From Rhodospirillales bacterium (GTDB lineage: Bacteria; Pseudomonadota; Alphaproteobacteria; Rhodospirillales; UBA2165): a stretch of 47,630 nt of DNA. A model generated the notes under the pieces. It had not been told where the DNA came from. It ran no database searches and was given only the letters and a program-made list of their open reading frames with translations. Numbering within the stretch: the stretch's first letter is position 1; the number at the start of each line of letters is the position of its first letter. Of this stretch, positions 1-10,600 are shown in pieces. The DNA is taken from the NCBI GenBank assembly GCA_012960465.1, contig DUBF01000008.1, forward strand, positions 1-47,630, given 5' to 3'. Position numbers and translations under genes: made by a program.

Positions 1-108
1 ACCTCTGTTTTGTAATTCGGTGAGCACACTTAACCAAAATTTAGCCCCTTCATTTTCAGATATCCACATGCCCAGTACACAGGTCACTTGATGAGTGATG
101 TGGTTACA
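1..108 (-). pseudogene. IS256-family transposase fragment
   Basis: Read on the minus strand, the first 108 bases give an open frame containing [20 protein letters not shown] and then ELQNRG. This is the conserved stretch of IS256-family (Mutator-like) DDE transposases just downstream of the first catalytic Asp. An in-frame TAG precedes it at 109-111, and the frame runs off the left window edge. It is either a decayed fragment or the truncated inner part of an element lying mostly outside the window. It marks the left border of the biosynthetic cluster as IS-rich. Confidence 0.72.
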
Positions 109-160
109 CTATTTAGGACACAAAAACTAAAGTTTACCCCCTAAATATAGAGCCCCTAAA

Positions 161-290
161 ATGCCTAAGAAAAAGCTAAATACTTATACATCCGAATTCC
201 AACACTCTTTATACTTGGGTTCATAACGCCTCAAAGTCTAAGAAAAATAACAGCGTGACTAAAAAAGAAGACAGAGATAATGGTAAATAA
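161..290 (+). pseudogene. IS3-type OrfA relic with internal deletion
   Basis: An ATG at 161 opens a short frame, MPKKKLNTYTSEFQ, typical of the N-terminus of IS3-family OrfA (helix-turn-helix) proteins. After a frame change, 211-290 read TLYTWVHNASKSKKNN and so on, resembling the 'TLYxW' segment of OrfA. The middle of the protein is missing. The relic frame stops at 288-290, so the ammonia-lyase start codon at 280 lies inside its tail. The lyase leader and ribosome-binding region are therefore made of transposon debris. The assignment rests on short motifs only. Confidence 0.5.
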
Positions 291-1701
291 AATAGACAAT
301 AAACAATTGATCCATTCACAGCAATTATCTGAAAATGAATTAGGCTGGCTTAAATTAGAAGAACTAAAATCGTTGGGTACAATTAAAAATAAAATAAAAT
401 TGTCACATTTTCAATATGAACGAATATTAAACTCATATGAAGAATTAATTGACGTATTAGAAAGGGGTAAGAACCCTATTTATGGTGTGCATACCAGTTA
501 TGGAGAAAATGCCCGCAATAAAATTGACCCTGCTCAATGGGAAAACACACAAAGAGATTTATTTTCATTTTTACATGTTGGTATTGGTGATCATCTACCA
601 GAAGCAGTTGTTAGAAGGGCATTAAGATTACAAATTAAGAAGCTTTCACTGGGTCTTTCTGGTGTCCATCCAGATTCACTTGCTGATCTCTTGGCATTAT
701 CAGATGACAAAAAATTACCAAAAGTACCATCACAAGGAAGCCTAGGAGCAAGCGGAGATTTAATCAGTATGGCCCATGCCATAGCTCCTTTATTAAATCG
801 AATCCCCAGAGGTCCACGAGATGTTATTTGCATGGTAAATACAAATTCGATGATGTCATCATTGGCAATTGAAAATATATCCGAATTAAAAAAACTTATG
901 GATTTTTCCTACTTAAATATTGCATTAGTAGCAAAATCAACTAAAACGCCTACTAATTGTTTTCTTGGAAAAGGATTGGAAGTCGGGAATGTACCAAAAT
1001 CTTATGCAAATGCAGGTAGAAAAATACTAAATAAATATAATTCTCTTCTATCCAATAAAAATAATAAAAAATCTTCTACTATTCAGCCTAGATATTCAAT
1101 TCGATGCTCTCCACAAATAATGGGGAACTGTGAGGACCTGCTTGATTTTTCCATGAAAAAAATTATAGAGGAGGCAGTTGCTATAGCAGATAATCCATTA
1201 ATTATTAATAGCGAAGGGGAATATGATGCAGAAGTTTGGCATGGAGGTCTTTTTTACGCATCTGGAATAGCAACCGCAGGTGATATGATGGTTGATATTA
1301 TTAATAAAATAGCTGAGATGCTAGATCGACAAAACCTTATATTAATGTCCTCTCATTTAAATAGCGGCCTTCCCGATAATTTAAACATTCAGGGGGCAGG
1401 TCATTTAAAGGGAATTCATATCTTAACTTCTTCGATAGTACAAAAAATAAAATGTCAATCAACTCCGGGAAGAAATTTAAGTTTTTCTTGCGAGGGGAAT
1501 AATCAAGACTTGGTACCATGTGGAATGACAATACATAATAATGTTTCAAACCTTTTAAGTGACTTAAAAAATGTCTTGAAATGTTCATTATTTAGTTCAT
1601 TACGTGCGTATTCATTTCTTAAGCAGAATGAATTAGACCCTGATTTAAAATTAGAAAACTGGTCACATTTTAGTTTAGATAAAATTGGAAGACTTGTGTG
1701 A
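280..1701 (+). CDS. MIO-type aromatic amino acid ammonia-lyase / aminomutase
   Basis: Member of the histidine/phenylalanine ammonia-lyase family, which removes ammonia from an aromatic amino acid, or moves it in aminomutases, using the MIO cofactor formed from an Ala-Ser-Gly triad. The triad is A157-S158-G159 in GSLGASGDL. The catalytic-loop Tyr is Y68 (YGVHTSYG). Other active-site motifs are QPRYSIRCSPQ, IADNPL and EGNNQD. At the selectivity position where tyrosine lyases have His-Leu, the sequence reads F97-L98, which favours Phe and hence cinnamate or beta-Phe. At 473 residues it is shorter than the usual 500-540; the segment between the MIO and the NGT-like motif (here VNTNSMM) is trimmed. 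It overlaps the next gene by 4 bases, so the pair should act together, plausibly making an aryl starter unit. Base composition is more AT-rich than the NRPS genes. Aminomutase activity cannot be excluded. Confidence 0.85.
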   Translation: MVNKIDNKQLIHSQQLSENELGWLKLEELKSLGTIKNKIKLSHFQYERILNSYEELIDVLERGKNPIYGVHTSYGENARNKIDPAQWENTQRDLFSFLHVGIGDHLPEAVVRRALRLQIKKLSLGLSGVHPDSLADLLALSDDKKLPKVPSQGSLGASGDLISMAHAIAPLLNRIPRGPRDVICMVNTNSMMSSLAIENISELKKLMDFSYLNIALVAKSTKTPTNCFLGKGLEVGNVPKSYANAGRKILNKYNSLLSNKNNKKSSTIQPRYSIRCSPQIMGNCEDLLDFSMKKIIEEAVAIADNPLIINSEGEYDAEVWHGGLFYASGIATAGDMMVDIINKIAEMLDRQNLILMSSHLNSGLPDNLNIQGAGHLKGIHILTSSIVQKIKCQSTPGRNLSFSCEGNNQDLVPCGMTIHNNVSNLLSDLKNVLKCSLFSSLRAYSFLKQNELDPDLKLENWSHFSLDKIGRLV

Positions 1702-3176
1702 ATATAACAAAATTTATCATTGAAAACTCAAAAAATATTTTATTAAAAGATAAAATTGCAATTCAATATTTAAATAAGTCAATTTCGTACAAGGAACTCG
1801 GTAGAGATATTCATTCTCTTGCTGAATATATTAAAGAGATTACAAAAGGCAGGAGTTCAAACATTTCCATATTTTTACCTAATGGAGTTCAATTTGTTTA
1901 TAGCTATTACGCAATCCATCGAGCAGGTTCAAATATTATTTCCATTAATTCACGTTCTACTACTAGAGAAATTTCTCATATATTAAATGATAGTCAATCA
2001 TCGATTGTCATTACCAACTCAGTATATGAAAAGATGATTCCCGCGAACTTAAATTGTTCGGTAATTAACCTAAATGAATTTGACAAAATAGAAAAATTAG
2101 ATTTTAAAAATAATATTAACAATGAATTAAATGACACTCATTCAGTATTATATTCTTCAGGCACAACGGGGGATCCAAAAGGGGTTATTTTAAATCAAAA
2201 AAATATTATCACTAATTCAAAATCAGTTATTCACCATTTAGAAATTTCGGATGATGATTCACTGTTGGTTTTTTTACCATTGACACATTGTTTTGGGCAG
2301 AATTTCATAATGAATTCATGTTTAATGAGTGGGGCAAAGCTAGTAATCATGGAAAAATATGAAACAAAAGAAATGTTTAATTTAATTGAAAGTGAAAACA
2401 TATCACATTTTTTTGCTGTTCCTTTTATATTTAAAAAATTATTAAACCAAAATAATATTAAAGATAAATTTAAAAATATCAGATTATTTTTTTCTGCCGC
2501 TGATACATTAGACCCAGTTTTATCAACAAAATGGAAATCCCTTACCAATAAGAATATATATGAGGGATATGGGCTAACAGAATCATCACCATTTGCTTCC
2601 TATAATGGTGGGAAATATTATAAGCATGGTAGTATCGGAAAACCTATTATTGATGTCCAAATGAAAATTGAAAAAGAAGATGGAACTGAGGCCAATAGTT
2701 TTCAAATAGGTGAGATTTTGATTAAAGGACCAAATATTATGCTTGGATATCTAGGTGATCACGAGCAAACAATTATAAAGAATCAGTGGCTTTATAGTGG
2801 AGACTTCGGTTATAAGGATAGGGATGGATATTATTATATTAAAGGTCGTAAGAAAGAGATGATAAATGTTATGGGAAACAAGGTTTGGCCCGCAGAAGTC
2901 GAAAAAGTTATTTCGGAGTTAAAGCATGTAAGTGGTGTTGCGGTTATTGGAATTCCAGATATTAGATTAGGTGAAAAAGTCGTCGCTTTTGTCACCTCAT
3001 TAAGTGTCGTCAATAGGGATCTTGTAAAAGTTTATTGCAAGAAAAATTTATCAAAATACAAAGTTCCTCTAGAAATATTGCAATTAAAAAGTCTTCCAAT
3101 GAGTGGTTCAGGAAAAATTTTAAAAAATATTTTAAAACGTGATTACTTAACATTAGCTCAGATTAAGCATAATTAA
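1698..3176 (+). CDS. Acyl-CoA synthetase / AMP-dependent ligase (aryl or fatty acid activating)
   Basis: Class I adenylate-forming enzyme of 492 residues, the normal length for a stand-alone ligase. The P-loop is YSSGTTGDPKG near residue 151. The A5-like motif is YEGYGLTESSP, the A7 motif YSGDFGYKDRDG, the hinge KGRKKEMINVMG, and the catalytic C-terminal Lys lies in SGSGKILKN near residue 478. There is no attached carrier domain, so the product is an acyl-CoA or an acyl group passed to a separate carrier. The start is GTG at 1698, overlapping the lyase stop as GTGA, a classic coupling arrangement. Next to a Phe-type lyase it resembles 4-coumarate/cinnamate-CoA ligases. The likely role is to activate cinnamate, or alternatively a fatty acid, for the starter condensation domain of the 3261-residue NRPS. 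Substrate is inferred from context. Confidence 0.85.
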   Translation: MNITKFIIENSKNILLKDKIAIQYLNKSISYKELGRDIHSLAEYIKEITKGRSSNISIFLPNGVQFVYSYYAIHRAGSNIISINSRSTTREISHILNDSQSSIVITNSVYEKMIPANLNCSVINLNEFDKIEKLDFKNNINNELNDTHSVLYSSGTTGDPKGVILNQKNIITNSKSVIHHLEISDDDSLLVFLPLTHCFGQNFIMNSCLMSGAKLVIMEKYETKEMFNLIESENISHFFAVPFIFKKLLNQNNIKDKFKNIRLFFSAADTLDPVLSTKWKSLTNKNIYEGYGLTESSPFASYNGGKYYKHGSIGKPIIDVQMKIEKEDGTEANSFQIGEILIKGPNIMLGYLGDHEQTIIKNQWLYSGDFGYKDRDGYYYIKGRKKEMINVMGNKVWPAEVEKVISELKHVSGVAVIGIPDIRLGEKVVAFVTSLSVVNRDLVKVYCKKNLSKYKVPLEILQLKSLPMSGSGKILKNILKRDYLTLAQIKHN

Positions 3177-3557
3177 ATACATATTACTTCGGTTCTTTTT
3201 AAGATATTACAAATTTCATCGCCAAGGGAAAGTATTTCACCTAGCATTGCAATGATCGATTTTTTCAAAGTTGTGAAGTTATGAAGGAAGAACCCGCTGT
3301 TTTCAAGCTAGTTGTCGCCTAAATTATTATACAGCCATTGCTTTGAAGTAAATCTGCAGTTAATACTGGTAGTTCAGTGATTTTTGAGGAGTATTCACGT
3401 AGGGTCTCCTTTAGTAAGAGTGGTTGGTGATACCAGTAATATTACACCCTTCAGGAGAGATATTTTTTATTTTTAATTCAACTGGTTGTAGTATTTTTTT
3501 GTTTTTAGACCCAAAACTTTAGTTGAAAAATACTGGCTTGACTCTAATGTTCAATTT
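3177..3557. other. Intergenic stretch, no gene recognised
   Basis: About 380 bases of AT-rich spacer between the ligase stop and the promoter region of the hydroxylase gene. All frames are closed by frequent stops, and I recognise no transposase motif, RNA or strong terminator hairpin. Confidence 0.5.
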
Positions 3558-3587
3558 TTGCTCTCATAATATAGAAAGAACTATAAT
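3558..3587 (+). promoter_or_regulatory. Candidate sigma70 promoter for the JmjC-type hydroxylase
   Basis: A perfect -10 box TATAAT (3582-3587) follows a TTGCTC -35-like box (3558-3563) with an 18-base spacer. The gene starts about 45 bases downstream at 3632. The ribosome-binding site is weak (GGAAA). The call is pattern-based only; a second TTGACT at 3537 is badly spaced. Confidence 0.35.
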
Positions 3588-3631
3588 ACTATACACCTAT
3601 AAGTTACTAGTTTAATTTACTTGGAAATTAC

Positions 3632-4543
3632 ATGACCACAATACAGCCTAATAAGTCCTCGTACGAAACACATCCTACCAATCGGCTTATAGAACAAGGT
3701 GGAGTTCCTCGCGTATCAATTCATGACATGACCCCCAAATTTTTCCGACATGAGTTTCAATTACCTAATCAACCTGTAGTGATCACCCACGCACTCGATA
3801 GCTCCATTCCTGTTAGCATAGATAAGTTGATTGCACTTGTAGGGGAGGTTGAGGTGCTCACTCGCATATATGGTGAAGATCGATTCTCACGCCCCAAGGC
3901 TGAGTGGAAATCATATTGTGAAATGCAATCTATGACAATTTCTCGCTATTGTGACCATTTGAAAGACGGCTCTGCGAAACGTCATCACAGGTATCTGGCG
4001 CTGGTTGAAATGGGGCATACGGCCTTGCGCTCAGTGGTTGGTCCATGCCTTGAGTTAATTGCTAATCGTACCGGACTGCTGCAACATCCAGAGTTCGATA
4101 TGAATCTCTGGGTAGGTCCGGGGGGGCACGTCGAACCGTTGCATTATGACGGTATGGATGGCACACTTTCCCAATTTCGCGGTGCAAAACGTGTATCTCT
4201 ATTCAGTCCTAAACAAACAAAAAATCTCTATCCTTTTCCCATTTCGCAAGGAAAAATGTCACCATCGTTTAGTCAACCCTACATTGACCAGCCCAATTTT
4301 GAGCAATATCCACGACTGACTGAAGCGCTCGCGCATCGTAAAATCATCATTCTTGATGAAGGTGAAACGCTTTATATACCAGTTGGCTGGTGGCATGAAA
4401 TCGAAGCAATTGAAACTGACTATATCTGTTCGATTAATCGTTTTTGGACAGTTGACCCGGTTTGGCGCTATGCGAAGGCACCAGAAGCCGGATTTTTTTT
4501 ACTTCTCGCAAAGCTCAGTCAGCTCCGCCGGAAACTCAAATAA
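3632..4543 (+). CDS. JmjC / cupin_8 (FIH-like) Fe(II)/2-oxoglutarate hydroxylase
   Basis: A 303-residue protein of the JmjC/cupin_8 family, whose best-known member, factor inhibiting HIF (FIH), hydroxylates asparagine side chains. The Fe(II) facial triad is visible as H171-x-D173 (EPLHYDGMDG) and H255 (GWWHEIEAI). K186, 15 residues after the first His, matches the spacing of the FIH lysine that binds 2-oxoglutarate. It lies on the plus strand, convergent with the 6046-residue NRPS and separated from it by about 150 bases, with its own likely promoter. In this context it is probably a tailoring hydroxylase for a free, carrier-bound or peptide-bound residue. The Asn or Phe positions are plausible targets, but the sequence does not show which. 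Confidence 0.8.
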   Translation: MTTIQPNKSSYETHPTNRLIEQGGVPRVSIHDMTPKFFRHEFQLPNQPVVITHALDSSIPVSIDKLIALVGEVEVLTRIYGEDRFSRPKAEWKSYCEMQSMTISRYCDHLKDGSAKRHHRYLALVEMGHTALRSVVGPCLELIANRTGLLQHPEFDMNLWVGPGGHVEPLHYDGMDGTLSQFRGAKRVSLFSPKQTKNLYPFPISQGKMSPSFSQPYIDQPNFEQYPRLTEALAHRKIIILDEGETLYIPVGWWHEIEAIETDYICSINRFWTVDPVWRYAKAPEAGFFLLLAKLSQLRRKLK

Positions 4544-4690
4544 GTTTGATTCTCGCCCTTATATCAGTCGTAAAAGGGCTTCTTGGATGGATTTATTTCC
4601 TTTTTTGGCTAAATCGAAAGCTTGAGCGTAAAAAGGCTCAAAATATTTCCTATCAATATCAATATCAATAGTTTTTAAGCTTCTCACCAG

Positions 4691-7600
4691 TTATGTCTGA
4701 AATAAATAATGCTCGATTTTCTCAGCCATCAGTTTGATGGCCGCGGGTCGCCACAACATATCCATGTGCGTTGCATCCACACCTATGACTTCGACAAGAG
4801 CCGAAGAATAGGGTGCCCAATTATAGCAATCTACTCCCTCGGTGTGAGGTTCCTGCTCAGCTATAAATAATAATACAGGAGCATGGCATTTCTTCATCTT
4901 ATAGCCAGACCTTAATACATGGCAATTGATTGTCTGCGTCAACATGCGTTTGAGCATGTCAATTGGTGTCTCTTGAGGGACCATTCCAACACTAACCATT
5001 TTTTCTTTCACTTTCATGATCAGCGCTTCATTGTCTATTGCCGCTGACTCAGCAGCGACACCATACTCTTTGGCAATATCAACGAGCACTTTTTGACGAC
5101 GTTGATCATCTGATTGTTCGCTCTGTTCAGAATCAAATGTCGGAAATATAGTTGAGGTATCGAGTACAAAGAGCGCGGCAACTAACTCCCCCTGCTGCTC
5201 TAACAAACAAGCCATTGCCTGTGCGACCGTACCACCAAATGACTGCCCTAATAAATGATAAGGACCTTTAGGCTGAACTTGACGAAGAGCAGCCACGTAG
5301 TCTTTGACCATTTCCTCAAGAGATGTGTGAAATGTTTCATCACCCTCCAGACCGCGCGCTTGCAATGCCCATACAGGTAGCTCGCTATCAAGCGCTCGCG
5401 TCAGGTTTTGATAGACCGCGCCACTGCCGCCGCCAGGATGTATACAAAACAATACTGGGCGTATTCCTTCTTGGCGCAAGGGCATCATAGGACTATAAAC
5501 AACAGAATCTGTATCCTCAATACAGGTTGCAAGTAGGCCTGGAGTGGGGAATTCAAATAGCTTACGTAAAGGCACGACACATTGTGTCTCCTGATTGATT
5601 CGAGCTATAAGACGCATTGCCAACAGAGAATGTCCTCCCATTGCAAAGAAACTATCATCCAATCCAACTCCAGATATGCCAGTGACCTCTGAAAAAAGCT
5701 CACACAGTACAGATTCCATTGCGAGCACAGGTGCTCGATAGCTCGACACTGCGGCATTTAATTCAGGATCTGGCAACGCACGACGGTCTAGCTTTCCGTT
5801 AGTCGTAATAGGTAACGCGTCTAACCATACACATGCTGAAGGCAGCATGTAATCAGGTAATATATGTCCAAGTAGCGCTCTCAGTTCAAGGAGCTCAAGC
5901 GGCGCTTCACCGTCACGTGCTACGAGATAAGCCACCAGGGAATTTTCACCAGATACGTGTCGATCAATCACTGCAGCTTGCACAATGATATTTCCTGCGA
6001 CCCCAAGTAATACCGCCTCAACCTCACCTAGCTCAATACGATAACCACGAATTTTCACCTGCATGTCAGAGCGGCCCATGAACTCTATATTGTCATCAGA
6101 CAATCTCCGTGCGAGATCCCCGGTACGATACATTCGTTCACCAAGTCGATATGGATTAGCAACGAAGCGTTCAGCGGTCAAACCAGTACGATTAAGGTAA
6201 CCTCGTGCCAAACTAACGCCAGAAATATAAAGTTCTCCAATCACGCCTTGGGGAACGAGCTCAAGCGAAGGGTCCAAAATATAGAGCTGCGTATTCGAAA
6301 TCGGCTGGCCAATAGGAGGTAATTGATCCCATCGTGTAATATCCTCAGGCATTGAGTACGTACTCACAACATGGGATTCTGTCGGCCCATAGTGGTTATA
6401 GAGTCGAGCATGCGGATTGCTCTGGTAGATTTCTTTTAGATTAGGTGTGATCCGTAATTGCTCGCCTGCGGTAAAAATTTCTTCTGGCCAATAATCAATA
6501 TTGAAGTCTATCTTAGACTGCGCCATGTTATCTAGAACAACGAAAGGAGTATAAATACTATTGACCTGTTTGTCTGCTAGATACATCAATAACGCCCGGG
6601 AATCACGACGAGTATCCTCGTCTACGAGTACCAGCACTGCACCGCGTACCAGCGTATTAAAAATTTCTTGTGCTGATACATCGAACCCGATCTGGGCAAA
6701 CTGTAAAACATGCGTAGGTGAAGAGGTGATTTCGGATTGTTGCCAATGAATGAGATTAGCTAAAGATCGGTGCAAGTACCCTACCCCTTTAGGCATCCCT
6801 GTACTGCCAGACGTATACAACACATAGAGTAGATGGTCGGGCCTAAGCATACAACAGCGTTCAGCATCTAAAATGCAGGTTGACAGTTGGGCCTCTATCA
6901 AGCTTTGCGTATCCACATCATCCAGCAAAATCAATTTGATCTCACTTCGGTGCGTGTCTAATACTAGTGCCTCCAGATTGTCAGCTTGTGTCAACAAACA
7001 AACCGCCTGACTTTCCTCAAGCACGGCGTGTAATCTTTGCACTGGATGGGTCAAATCTAAGGGCAAATAGGCAGCTCCTGACTTGACCACGCCCAGCATA
7101 GCAATAATCATTTTAGGCGAGCGATCAAGCATGATCGCCACAATCTGATCCGGTCCTACTTGCTTGCTAATTAGATAACGCGCTAACTTGTTAGAAGCAT
7201 CATCAAGCACTCGATAAGTGAGACTAGTAGCTCCAAATTCAAGCGCAATTGAGTTTGGAGCTTGATTTACCTGAGCCTCTAACAGTGCGGGCATTGTGAG
7301 AAGTTCCGTTGACAGTTCGACCGTTTGGCCCGCTGAATCTGAGCTCAAAGATTCACGTTCCTTGCTCTGCGTGATCCTCACACTTGCCAAGAGACCATTA
7401 AGGCTTATGGACAAGTCGAGAATTAAGCTTTTCAAGCGCGTCAGGATATGTTCAGCCCCTGCCTGATCCAGACGACTGCGATCAAACGAAAGACGCATGA
7501 GCATTGCCTCGCCAGGCACAACGGTTAAGGTGATAGGATAATGCGTACCATCTAGACTCTTTGTACTCTGGACCTTTAATTCGCCCTCATTCTGCCTGCT

Positions 7601-10600
7601 TTGAAGTGCTTGTCGATCAATAGGGTAGTTTTCAAAAACAAATATTGCTTCAAACAATGCTTCATCCTGCAGAGAGGTACAACGCTTGATTTCTGCCAGT
7701 CCTAGATGCGCATGCTGATCTTGTTGCCCCAATTCCTTTTGTAGCTCTTTGAGCCAGGCGGTCATCGGCTGTTGCACTGCCAAAGAGATATACAGTGGTA
7801 ATGTCTCGATAAAAAGACCAACCGCCTGCTCGACACCAAGAATGGGGCTTGTACGTCCGCTGCGCACACTACCCAATACAATTTTATTTGCACCACTGAG
7901 ACGCCCCAACAAAAGTCCAAACAGTCCTTGGAGTACCGTTGCGGGCGTTAATCCATGTTGCTTTACAATATTTTCAAACGCTGCAGTTTCCTGTGATTCA
8001 AGTGACATAAAGATTTCAGACTGTCCACTAAGCCTGCCATCAGCGTTTGAATGAGCGAGCTTAGGCAAGTTAAGAGGAATAGCCTCTGTTAATTCTCCAA
8101 GATGTTCTGTCCAGTAGGCACGGCTCTTTTCAATATCTTGTTGATACAGCCAAGCTAAATGCTTCACCCAATCAAACACTGCCGGTAATTTTTGAGCTAT
8201 TACCGTCGTGATTGAACTTGGGTAAAGCGCTAAGTACTCTGCTTCATAGAGCTTGAGTAACTCACTGAGAAGAATAGGTGTGGACCACCCATCCATGATT
8301 AAGTGATGATTAGAGAGTTGTAAGACATATTCATGTTCGCCTTGCTCACTGACACCCAAATCGCTCAGCCAGAGTCGAATCAGGGCATCTTTCATCAAAT
8401 CGAATGGTTCCCTCAGGTCCATTGCAATCAACTCATCACAGCGAGCGCTGGCAGTGCCTGTGAGCGAAATCTCTCGATAGTTGTAATGATCCACCCCACG
8501 GACTACAGCTAGGCCAGTGGAATAGTCCTCTGAGATAAGATTAATACGGAGAATTGGATGGCGCATAACAAGCTTAGACCACGCACTCTGCATGCACCCA
8601 TTAAGCACCTTCAAAGGCAAACGACTCTTGAAGCGCATGGATAAGTTCACGTGATAAGGATCAGGCTCACCAAAAGCCAAAGCTCTACTTTCAAAAGCCA
8701 GGCCTTGTTGTAAATTGGTCAATGGCCAGAGATCAAGCATATCAGGATATAGCACCATGGTTTTATCTAATGCATACTGACTCAGCGAAGGTAAGTCAGC
8801 TTTACGCAAGCTTTTTTGTGCCAGACTAAAGTCTGACGGACTAAAGCGGTTCGTCATAGGCGTCAGCAAACAATGTTGCGTCAAGGCAATTAATGCTGAC
8901 TTAAATCTATACAACAAGTCATGCATCGATGCTTCACTGTAAACCAGCGAACAGTAAGTCACTGCAAACTTCAATGCACCCTGTTCGTCAATAATAGCAT
9001 TAATGTCCAACAAAGACGTACGCAGGCGAGATGCCGACTCGCCTGAGGCAGACAGACCGCCCTCATAAGGTTGCCAGCCATCAGTGGTTTCTGTTGACTG
9101 CTCAAAGCGGCCGAGATAATTAAAGGTTAACTCGGGCTCTTGGCTGCACACAGTACTAAGTTCGCTACCTGTATCCAGATGACGCAATACCCCATAACCC
9201 AAACCCTTATCTGGTAATGAGCGCAACTGCTCTTTAACTGCCTTGAATGCCTCTCCCCACTCAACATGTCCATCCTCTACCCACTGAGTTACAGGCAGTC
9301 GCACTGGGAACACTGTCGTAAACCAACCGACTGTCTGCGTTAAATCGGCATCGAGCTCACGTCCATGTCCTTCGAGTGCGATTAAAGGGTTGCCTAAGTC
9401 AGTCTGGAATCGATCCATACTCCATTGACACAACACTACTCCTAATGCGGTCAGCAACGTGTCGTTGACTTGCCCCTGATAGATCGCTGGCGCTTTAAGG
9501 AGATCGCTGGTTTGCTCAACTCCAAGTTGTTCAACTAGTGTGCGTGCATGAGCAAAATTATTATCAATCACGTCGCAGTTGTGATCACGCGGCAGTGCAT
9601 GCGCACCTGCTAGCTGTGAGAGCCAGAGCGACTCTTCATGGCGTCTCTGTCCTGATTGCCCCTCTTTTTCAAGTACTGAGGCCCATTGCCGTAACGGCAT
9701 AGTTGCTGCAGGTAAGATATCACTCGTTGCACGCTCAGCATAGGCTGTCGCTGACTCAAGTTGAGCTCGAGTCAATAGATTCAAGTCCTGAACCAAAATT
9801 CTCCAAGACACGCCATCAACTGCAAAGTGATGAATCACCCATAACAAAATAGAGCTTGCAGTTTGACCGCGATCAATCCAGCAAAAAGCTTGGATTGCAC
9901 CTGAATGATCTGGATGTAATGCCAGTGATTGTTTTTCAAAAATATTTTCTATTTCTTGCCCCTGTGCCTCTGCTGAGAGTGCACTAAGATCAAAACGCTC
10001 ACACACAAAGGAAGGTAAAGTATCTGCGACATCAATCATAAAGTCGTTTGATACGTTACTCAACGTGCGCAAACGTAATGCGCCATGATGCATACGTAAT
10101 CGCGCCATCATCTCAAGCATGCTCTCAGATGTCACTCCAGACGGAACCTCCAGCTTCATCGCTTGATTAAAACGACGCAAATCACCCCCAGTTGCAAGAA
10201 ACTGCTTATAGATAGGCAGCGCGGGCACAACGCCTTCTTGTGTCCAGAAGCTCACAGGAGCAGGTTGATGATTCTGTCCCACGACATTCGATAGGTCAGC
10301 GGGGGTCAGATATTCAAACACATCTCTAACCGCCAGCGTCAGGCCAGCCTGACGTGCTTTACTGACTAATCGCATTGCAGAAATACTATCGCCGCCAACT
10401 TTAAAGAAACTGTCATCGAGACCCACTCGAGGCGCGCCTGTCACTTCAGAAAATATGTCACATAGTAAGATCTCTACCGGTGTTTTTGCTGCCCGATATC
10501 CTATGTCGCTGATGAGAATTTCCGGGCTAGGCAATGCACGACGATCGAGTTTTCCATTCGGTGTCAGTGGCAAATGATCCATGGCCATGAAATAGGTAGG

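Noticed and set aside
4622-4641. TTGAGC/GCTCAA inverted repeat as bidirectional terminator between the convergent JmjC and NRPS genes
   Set aside because: Only 6-bp arms with an 8-base loop and no T-run on either strand; too weak to call.
4652-4671. TATCAA triple repeat as a functional iteron
   Set aside because: Three short AT-rich units in a 3' spacer, no origin context.
4462-4671. Plus-strand frame with a hydrophobic stretch after the JmjC gene as a small membrane protein
   Set aside because: It overlaps the JmjC coding end out of frame, has no start signal, and ends in a low-complexity repeat.
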